From contig JAAKFE010000004.1 in the NCBI GenBank assembly GCA_011065175.1, positions 1 through 39,383 on the forward strand: 39,383 nucleotides of DNA. Reading direction: 5' to 3'. Both the position numbers and the translations under genes were made by a program. How positions within the stretch are numbered: the first letter of the stretch is position 1; each line of letters begins with the position of its first letter. Positions 34,070 to 39,383 of the stretch are shown here, piece after piece. The notes beneath the pieces are model-generated. The model was not told where the DNA came from and ran no database searches. It saw only the letters and a program-made list of their open reading frames with translations. This DNA comes from Candidatus Anoxychlamydiales bacterium. Its GTDB lineage: Bacteria; Chlamydiota; Chlamydiia; Chlamydiales; SM23-39.

Positions 34070-35795
34070 GAACAATCTTTTTTTTAAATTTTCCCTTTTT
34101 ATTTCAATAACTATCCATGTGATAGCTATTGCTTCTATTAATCATTTAGAGATTAGATCTTATGTAGCTTCTAAAAACATCTTGTTTTCTAATAAAACAG
34201 ATACAAATAGCTCAAAAAAAAATGTACGTCAGATTGTAAATCTCGTATTGCAAAAAAAACAAAATAATCTTTTATCTCAAATCAAAAATAAAAAGGTAAT
34301 TCTTCCAAAAAACGAACCCGGTAGTTCAATAAAAAATGAATTTAACCTAAAAAATGATTCTCTTTTATCCAAACATTTTGCCTTTACCCCTGCTGTATCA
34401 ATAAAAAAGGAGCTTTATAACCTAGTTGAAATAAAAAAAACTCTACCAAGCATTGATAATGAAAGTTTATTAACATTAACTCTTCCCACTCAATCCTCTT
34501 TTAAAACCGAAGATGAAATAAAAAATGAAAACAATAATCTTTTAGCATCTCTACCTAAGAAAGAAGAAAATAAAAAACTAACAATATGTTTTAACTATCC
34601 TCTGAAAGGCAAGAAAAACTTAACCTTTCAATTTCCAAAATTTTTAGACTCTGATGTTGGCAATCTAGCAGCATTGACTAAACTTAGACAAAAAAAAATA
34701 AAACTCTTTCCATATAATTTCTCTTTAATGCATATGCCAGATTTAAGCGATTTAACAACGCTCTCTTATAAAGATTTTTTTGATATCGATGTCTCTTTTG
34801 CTCCAAATATAAATGAAAAAGGTTTTATTTTTGCAATAACACTCATTCCTAAACACTCTATGAAGTTAAAAAAATTAAAACAAAACATTTTCTTCTTAGT
34901 CGATAGATCAAACTCCATTCAAAAAGATAGACTCACCTCTACTCGCCATGCAATAACCTCTTCTCTTTCTTTTTTAGAAAAAGATGATAGTTTTAATATC
35001 TTAGCTTTCGATACAAAATTAGATGTTTTATCAAATCAAAATTTAAATCCTGATGAACAAATCTCTTTATCTAGAGCTAAATCATTTTTAAGAAAACAAA
35101 ATATCGGCAGCTTTTTTTCTTCTACAAACTTTTCCATCCCCCTTTTTAAAATTTTAAATTCAAATGTTAAAAATGATGAAGTTAATATCGCAATACTTCT
35201 TTCAAACGGAGATGGACTAAACAAATTTAAAAATTATAGAATTTTTAATGATTGGACCAGACTAAATGGTGGGAATCTATCTTTATATGCAATTGGCCTT
35301 GAGAATGATAAAAACTTATCAATCCTAGAGCTTTTTAGCTTTTTAAATAAAGGTAAAGTAATTTCCTCTTCAACAAATAGAGGAATAAAAAGAAAATTAC
35401 AAAAACTTTTAAAATCAATTAGCCATCCCATAGCAAAAGATATCGTATCTAATGCAATTTGTTTAGAAAAATCAGCTAACATAAAACTATATCCTCTCTC
35501 TGATCAATCTCCTAATTTATATATGAATGAACCATATGTAATTTTAGGGACAACAGATAAACTCACAGATTTCACAATATTTGTTCAAGGCAAAGCAAAA
35601 GATAGCTTTTTCAACTTAAAAAAACACATTAGCTTTGATCAAGCAAAACAAGGAGGAAAAGTTCTTCAAAAAGAGCTTGCTGTTAAAAAAGCTTCTCAGT
35701 GTTATGAAAAGTTTTTAACAGACAATAATCCAAATCATTTAAAAGATGCAAATCACCATCTAGAACCCTTTGCAATAGAGCCAGCTTTTAGATGA
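34056..35795 (+). CDS. Membrane-anchored von Willebrand factor A domain protein
   Basis: A 579-residue protein with a short basic N-terminus and one membrane helix (about 9-29, FFKFSLFISITIHVIAIASI). A long low-complexity region (about 35-220) follows, then a vWA domain (about 270-455). The MIDAS metal site is seen as LVDRSNS (D283, S285, S287) and SSTNFSIPLFKIL. The usual third Asp is replaced in LLSNGDG. A beta-rich segment and a C-terminal helical tail come next. Topology places the vWA domain in the periplasm. It overlaps the secreted TPR gene by 14 bases and rsmD by 4. The TPR plus anchored vWA pair recalls Bat-type (BatA/B/E) envelope modules, but that comparison is by architecture only. 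Confidence 0.75.
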   Translation: MKKNKNNLFFKFSLFISITIHVIAIASINHLEIRSYVASKNILFSNKTDTNSSKKNVRQIVNLVLQKKQNNLLSQIKNKKVILPKNEPGSSIKNEFNLKNDSLLSKHFAFTPAVSIKKELYNLVEIKKTLPSIDNESLLTLTLPTQSSFKTEDEIKNENNNLLASLPKKEENKKLTICFNYPLKGKKNLTFQFPKFLDSDVGNLAALTKLRQKKIKLFPYNFSLMHMPDLSDLTTLSYKDFFDIDVSFAPNINEKGFIFAITLIPKHSMKLKKLKQNIFFLVDRSNSIQKDRLTSTRHAITSSLSFLEKDDSFNILAFDTKLDVLSNQNLNPDEQISLSRAKSFLRKQNIGSFFSSTNFSIPLFKILNSNVKNDEVNIAILLSNGDGLNKFKNYRIFNDWTRLNGGNLSLYAIGLENDKNLSILELFSFLNKGKVISSSTNRGIKRKLQKLLKSISHPIAKDIVSNAICLEKSANIKLYPLSDQSPNLYMNEPYVILGTTDKLTDFTIFVQGKAKDSFFNLKKHISFDQAKQGGKVLQKELAVKKASQCYEKFLTDNNPNHLKDANHHLEPFAIEPAFR

Positions 35796-36352
35796 GCCTA
35801 AAAATACTAGCCGGCAAATTCAAAGGAAAAAAACTTTTAACAACAACAGATATAAGACCTGCAACATCTTTAGTTAGAGATGCAATTTTTAATATATCTC
35901 AAAATTTTATTCAAAACGCTAATTTTTTAGATGTTTTTTCAGGATCTGGAGCGCTTGGTTTAGAAGCTCTATCTAGAGGAGCTAGATTTTCTACTTTTAT
36001 CGATAAAAATTTTAAATCTTGTCAAATAATTAAAAAAAACATCAAAACTCTATGCGTTGAAGAGCAAACAAAAATAATTAAAAAAGATGCAATAAAAGCT
36101 ATAAAATCTCTAAAAAATTCTTTTGACGTCATTACAATAGATCCCCCATTCATTATATATAAACAAAACCCTTCATACATAGATGAGCTTTTATCTTTAT
36201 TAAAAAATTTGAATTTAATAACTCAAAATAGCTTAATTTTTTTAGAAGAGCCAACATATTCGAAAAGAGAGACAAATATTAATGCTCTAAATCTAGTAAA
36301 TAAACGAAAGTATGGATCTTGTTTTCTTCTAGAATATGCCTTAAATACCTAA
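35792..36352 (+). CDS. rsmD: 16S rRNA (guanine(966)-N(2))-methyltransferase RsmD
   Basis: Methylates G966 of 16S rRNA during 30S assembly. The 186-residue protein opens with the family signature KILAGKFKGKKL and RPATSLVRDAIFNI. It has SAM motif I FLDVFSGSGALGLEALSRGA and catalytic motif IDPPF (D-P-P-F for N6/N2-amine methylation). Length is typical. It overlaps the vWA gene by four bases (ATGA), so it is the third gene of this run; there is no obvious functional link to the envelope proteins. Confidence 0.93.
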   Translation: MSLKILAGKFKGKKLLTTTDIRPATSLVRDAIFNISQNFIQNANFLDVFSGSGALGLEALSRGARFSTFIDKNFKSCQIIKKNIKTLCVEEQTKIIKKDAIKAIKSLKNSFDVITIDPPFIIYKQNPSYIDELLSLLKNLNLITQNSLIFLEEPTYSKRETNINALNLVNKRKYGSCFLLEYALNT

Positions 36353-36497
36353 ACACCGAATGTTTTTTTCATCTTATTTAAATAAAATAGCTTTTTTTTA
36401 AAATTTCATAAAAAACATTGGGTTTTAACCATTATTAATATAAAAAAATACATCGACAAATGTATAATTGTTTATTTGCTTTAAATTGGCTTTTTAT

Positions 36498-38270
36498 ATG
36501 AAAAGAAAATATATATATCTCACTTTTGTTCTCATAATAGTGATAGTCTTGTATATTCTTACAAGAGGACATGTAACCCCAAAGCATAGAGCTCATTTTC
36601 AGTCTAACGCAGAAAAAAATAGTCACACGTCTGTTGATATAAATAAAATTAATCTCGATAAAGCCTCATTTATTAATATACAAAAAGATGTCGAAAAAAG
36701 ATCTAAAACACGCACAAAAGTTGATAGTGAAAGCATTTCAAAAAAAATAGAAGTAAACCCTAATGAACTCTATACTTTTTTAACTTCTCTAGATCCAATT
36801 TCCATAAAAGAGCTAAATATTGATCTACCTCAAAATGTCTCTAGTTTCGATAAATCCAATCAAAATCTTTTTGAAAATGAAATGTTAAAAAAATCAGATG
36901 AGCTGAATAAACTTTTTTATTTTACCCCCTTTAATAATCTCTCATCTTCCAATATACATTCTCCTAAAATAGAAAATTTATCTTCACTTGAAAGTAGTGT
37001 CTCTCAAAAAAGAGTTGCAGACATATTTGTTGCAAATAATAACTATACTAATAGCGATCTTCTAAAAAAAAGTCTTAAAACAAAAGCTAATGATTTTATT
37101 AATGAGAGAAAACTCCAAGAGCATTTGAATTTTATTAACTTAAATCCTTTTAGAAATGTGAATCTAGTTTTGCAACATAGAGGAAAAAATAACTACGATA
37201 TTGAGCTGATAACCAAAGATCAATTTCCTTTTAAATTTTATGTCGGAACAGATGACACTGGAATCAATGCGATCGGTAGAAATCGATCTTATACAGGCTT
37301 TAATTTAAATAGAGCCTTTTTTGTAGATAGTGTTTTGTCTTATCAATTCACAACTTCTTATGACACTAATGAATTTAAAGATCATACAGCTCATGCAATA
37401 TTTTATCTTCCATGGGAAAATGTTTTAACGATATATGGAGATTTTTCTCAATTTGAACCAGACCCTGCCTTTCCTTCTCTAATGATCGACAATCGTTTTA
37501 GAATTGATACATCTTTTAGATATGATATTTGTTTACCACTAATTGCCAATATCAAACATGATTTTATTTTAGGATTTGATTTTAAAAGAGCTAATACAAA
37601 TCTGCCTTATTCAAATATAGTAACCCCTTTCGATCCTACTATTAATGTATCTCAAACAATGCTATCTTACTCTCTTTTTTGGGAAAACAGTTTTTATCAA
37701 ACAAAATTTGTCTTTGAACAGAATTTTTCTTTAGGAAATTTGCTGCCAGATCAAGAAACTGAAAAATATGATCAGTTTAGAAGATTCGCTAAAAATAACT
37801 ACATGTATTCAAGAGTATATTTCTCTAATCTTTTCAAATTTAACAATGATTTTTTAATATCTCTGCTTTTTAGAGCTCAAATGTCTAATTCTAATTTACT
37901 ATCTTCTGAAGCCTTAGCCATTGGAGGATATAATTCGGTTAGAGGATATTTTGAAAATGAGCTTTTAGCAGATGAAGGTTTAATCATAAATGCAGAGATT
38001 AGATCAAAAAATATCAAGTTAATTCCAAACAAAAAAATAAATGATGCCCTTCAATTCATATTATTTTTTGACTACGGCCAATCATCTATTTATGAAACTT
38101 TGCTTTTTGAAGAAAAAAATAGATCCATATTTGGTTATGGGCCAGCTATCAGATATGAAATCAACCCATATTTTACAGCTAGACTAGACTGGGGCATTAA
38201 AGGCATTAAAGATCCTGAATATGGCAACAACGATAGCCTCTTACACTTTTCTGTTAACTTTAGCTATTAA
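36498..38270 (+). CDS. FhaC/ShlB-like (TpsB) outer membrane transporter
   Basis: A 590-residue protein whose C-terminal two thirds match the two-partner secretion transporter family. A POTRA-like unit ends with NFINLNPFRNVNLVLQHRG. The barrel opens with FPFKFYVGTDDTG and GRNRSYTGFNLNRAF. The hallmark loop-6 motif is GGYNSVRGY (V481-R482-G483-Y484), followed by ADEGLIINAEIRS. The last residues, LLHFSVNFSY, fit a barrel C-terminus. The N-terminus has a hydrophobic segment (KYIYLTFVLIIVIVLYIL) that could be a signal peptide or an uncleaved anchor. About 180 poorly conserved polar residues follow. ATG 36498 is chosen; the only upstream in-frame start is TTG. A perfect TATAAT lies at 36463-36468. 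Secreted repeat proteins follow directly and are candidate cargo. Confidence 0.8.
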   Translation: MKRKYIYLTFVLIIVIVLYILTRGHVTPKHRAHFQSNAEKNSHTSVDINKINLDKASFINIQKDVEKRSKTRTKVDSESISKKIEVNPNELYTFLTSLDPISIKELNIDLPQNVSSFDKSNQNLFENEMLKKSDELNKLFYFTPFNNLSSSNIHSPKIENLSSLESSVSQKRVADIFVANNNYTNSDLLKKSLKTKANDFINERKLQEHLNFINLNPFRNVNLVLQHRGKNNYDIELITKDQFPFKFYVGTDDTGINAIGRNRSYTGFNLNRAFFVDSVLSYQFTTSYDTNEFKDHTAHAIFYLPWENVLTIYGDFSQFEPDPAFPSLMIDNRFRIDTSFRYDICLPLIANIKHDFILGFDFKRANTNLPYSNIVTPFDPTINVSQTMLSYSLFWENSFYQTKFVFEQNFSLGNLLPDQETEKYDQFRRFAKNNYMYSRVYFSNLFKFNNDFLISLLFRAQMSNSNLLSSEALAIGGYNSVRGYFENELLADEGLIINAEIRSKNIKLIPNKKINDALQFILFFDYGQSSIYETLLFEEKNRSIFGYGPAIRYEINPYFTARLDWGIKGIKDPEYGNNDSLLHFSVNFSY

Positions 38271-38349
38271 CTTTAAAAAATAAAAATATTCCTTTGCATT
38301 ATAAAAAAAAATTTTGTTAATATTTTTTTTTTTAATGGAGAAATTATTT

Positions 38350-38580
38350 ATGATATCAAAATTTAGCAAGTTATTTTTTTTAATCTTTATTGCAACTCTA
38401 TTTTTATCAAAAGCAGAATCCTTAGAAAATGCAAAAAATCCGCAAATATCAACAAATGCGTCTGGTGAGTATGCTTATGCAATTTGGTCAAAAAATGACG
38501 GAACAAATGATATTGTTCAAACCGCCAATTCTTCAAATTATGAAAATAATTGGTCAACTCTTATTACAATATCAAATTAA
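38350..38580 (+). CDS. Short secreted protein, truncated relative of the next gene
   Basis: A 76-residue protein starting at ATG 38350 with GGAG nine bases upstream. It has a signal peptide (MISKFSKLFFLIFIATLFLSKAES, cleavage probably after KAES) and then one repeat unit only. The unit NPQISTNASGEYAYAIWSK closely parallels the blade start of the downstream protein (KITTNTNGQYVYVVW). It ends in a degenerate Asp box (SSNYENNWS) where a full-length protein would continue. The stop TAA is nine bases before the next ATG, in the same frame. It is either a genuine mini-protein or the 5' remnant of a duplicated family member. Confidence 0.6.
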   Translation: MISKFSKLFFLIFIATLFLSKAESLENAKNPQISTNASGEYAYAIWSKNDGTNDIVQTANSSNYENNWSTLITISN

Positions 38581-38589
38581 AGGAAAAAA

Positions 38590-39383
38590 ATGAATCGATC
38601 AAATTTTGCTATTAATAAAACGAAAATATTTTTTAAAATGAAGAGTTTTTTTATTTTATTTTTTTTAAATTTTTTATTTATTCATACAATTTTTTCTGAT
38701 CTAACTTGGCAACTACCTGCTCAAGATGTAGGTCCTAGTGATGATGACACTACTAGCTATGATATTGCAACAAATGCTTCAGGCTCCAATGTATATTTTG
38801 TTTGGGCAACTAATTTGGCTACTACCCTTATTCAAACAACAACCTCAAATGATTTTGGAGTTACTTTTAATACTACTCCAATTACAATTTCTTCAGAAAT
38901 TGGAAGTCTCCCACAAATTGTAACAGATTATAGCGGTAAGTATGTATATATTTCATATCAATTTGATCCTGGAGCAAATCAAGATCGCGTGCTATTTTCT
39001 CGTTCCATTGACTTTGGGCAAACATATACTTTAGGAGGTTCACAAAAAACTTTGTCTTCTCCTGTTACAGCTAACCCAAAAATAACAACAAACACTAATG
39101 GTCAATATGTTTATGTAGTTTGGGAAACAACCGCTCCTGTTGTTGTTGAATTTACACGCTCCATTGATTTTGGTGAAAATTGGCCAGCTCCTGCTTCAGC
39201 AATTACCCTCTCAGATACAACATCACTTGGTAACCTACAAATTGCTACATCTGATTCCGGGCAATATATTAATGTTCTATGGTCTGGCTTTAAATCTCCC
39301 GCTACTGTTCGTCAAGTTCAAACTTCTAGATCTGAAGATTTTGGCCAAACATGGACTGCCTTTGTAGATATTCCAAATTTATC
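38590..39383 (+). CDS. Secreted Asp-box (BNR) repeat protein, 3' end outside the window
   Basis: Open from ATG 38590 to the right edge (264 residues, no stop); an AGGAAAAAA site precedes it. The N-terminus has about 17 polar residues and then a hydrophobic signal segment (MKSFFILFFLNFLFIHTIFS). The rest is regular beta repeats of 52-57 residues, each with a strand such as GKYVYISY or GQYVYVVW and an Asp box S-x-D-x-G-x-T-W/Y/F at S86-F93, S139-Y146, S191-W198 and S248-W255. This is the fold signature of sialidase-like beta-propellers. No catalytic Arg/Asp/Tyr set is identified in the visible part, so enzymatic activity cannot be claimed. Surface or secreted, lying downstream of a TpsB-like transporter. 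Confidence 0.82.
   Translation, partial: MNRSNFAINKTKIFFKMKSFFILFFLNFLFIHTIFSDLTWQLPAQDVGPSDDDTTSYDIATNASGSNVYFVWATNLATTLIQTTTSNDFGVTFNTTPITISSEIGSLPQIVTDYSGKYVYISYQFDPGANQDRVLFSRSIDFGQTYTLGGSQKTLSSPVTANPKITTNTNGQYVYVVWETTAPVVVEFTRSIDFGENWPAPASAITLSDTTSLGNLQIATSDSGQYINVLWSGFKSPATVRQVQTSRSEDFGQTWTAFVDIPNL

Overview
The window reads as a chromosomal segment of a very AT-rich (clearly below 35% G+C by eye) member of the Chlamydiae, outside the genus Chlamydia. Gene order carries most of this call. Three blocks match runs I know from Chlamydia trachomatis: sohB/sppA-polA-coaE-rho, dnaB-mnmG(gidA)-lplA, and sdhBAC-tatD followed by exbB-exbD-tonB/tolA-like-tolB-pal-LysM. An Lpg1974/Legionella-type outer membrane protein and a CHLPS-type (DUF818) hydrolase suggest a Simkania/Rhabdochlamydia-like lineage. 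Lineage below phylum is inference.

Layout. 1-6563 (+): inner-membrane protease, DNA polymerase I with all three activities, dephospho-CoA kinase, Rho and a membrane-anchored winged-helix-like protein. 6664-6750: tRNA-Ser(GCU). 6842-9574: replicative helicase DnaB interrupted by a 431-residue intein with LAGLIDADG motifs. 9758-11299: a richer-GC orphan gene with a C-terminal XRE-like HTH, placed between dnaB and the mnmG block. 11468-14663: a 30-residue AURKAIP1/COX24-type basic ribosomal protein, mnmG, a degenerate receiver protein and a lipoate ligase. 14665-14864 (-): a rod-like structured RNA closely resembling 6S RNA in architecture, just downstream of the sdh terminator. 14955-20357 (-): sdhB, sdhA, sdhC, a CHLPS hydrolase and tatD. 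20633-25213 (+): a complete Tol-Pal-like envelope operon. 25215-26252 (-): outer-membrane porin-like protein.

26265-38270 is more lineage-specific: a 711-aa multi-pass membrane protein behind a perfect consensus promoter, an intact orphan OmpR/PhoB response regulator, a small lipoprotein with a duplicated helical motif, two TPR proteins, an anchored periplasmic vWA protein translationally coupled to one of them and to rsmD, and a FhaC/ShlB-like (TpsB) outer-membrane transporter. From 38350 to the right edge are secreted proteins with Asp-box (BNR) repeats: a 76-aa truncated member and a longer one that runs off the window.

The housekeeping genes cover replication and repair, transcription termination, tRNA modification, the TCA/respiratory link and envelope integrity. 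The best candidates for undescribed biology are the 6S-like RNA, the TpsB/Asp-box cassette, the XRE-like orphan next to an intein-bearing dnaB, and the strongly promoted 711-aa membrane protein.
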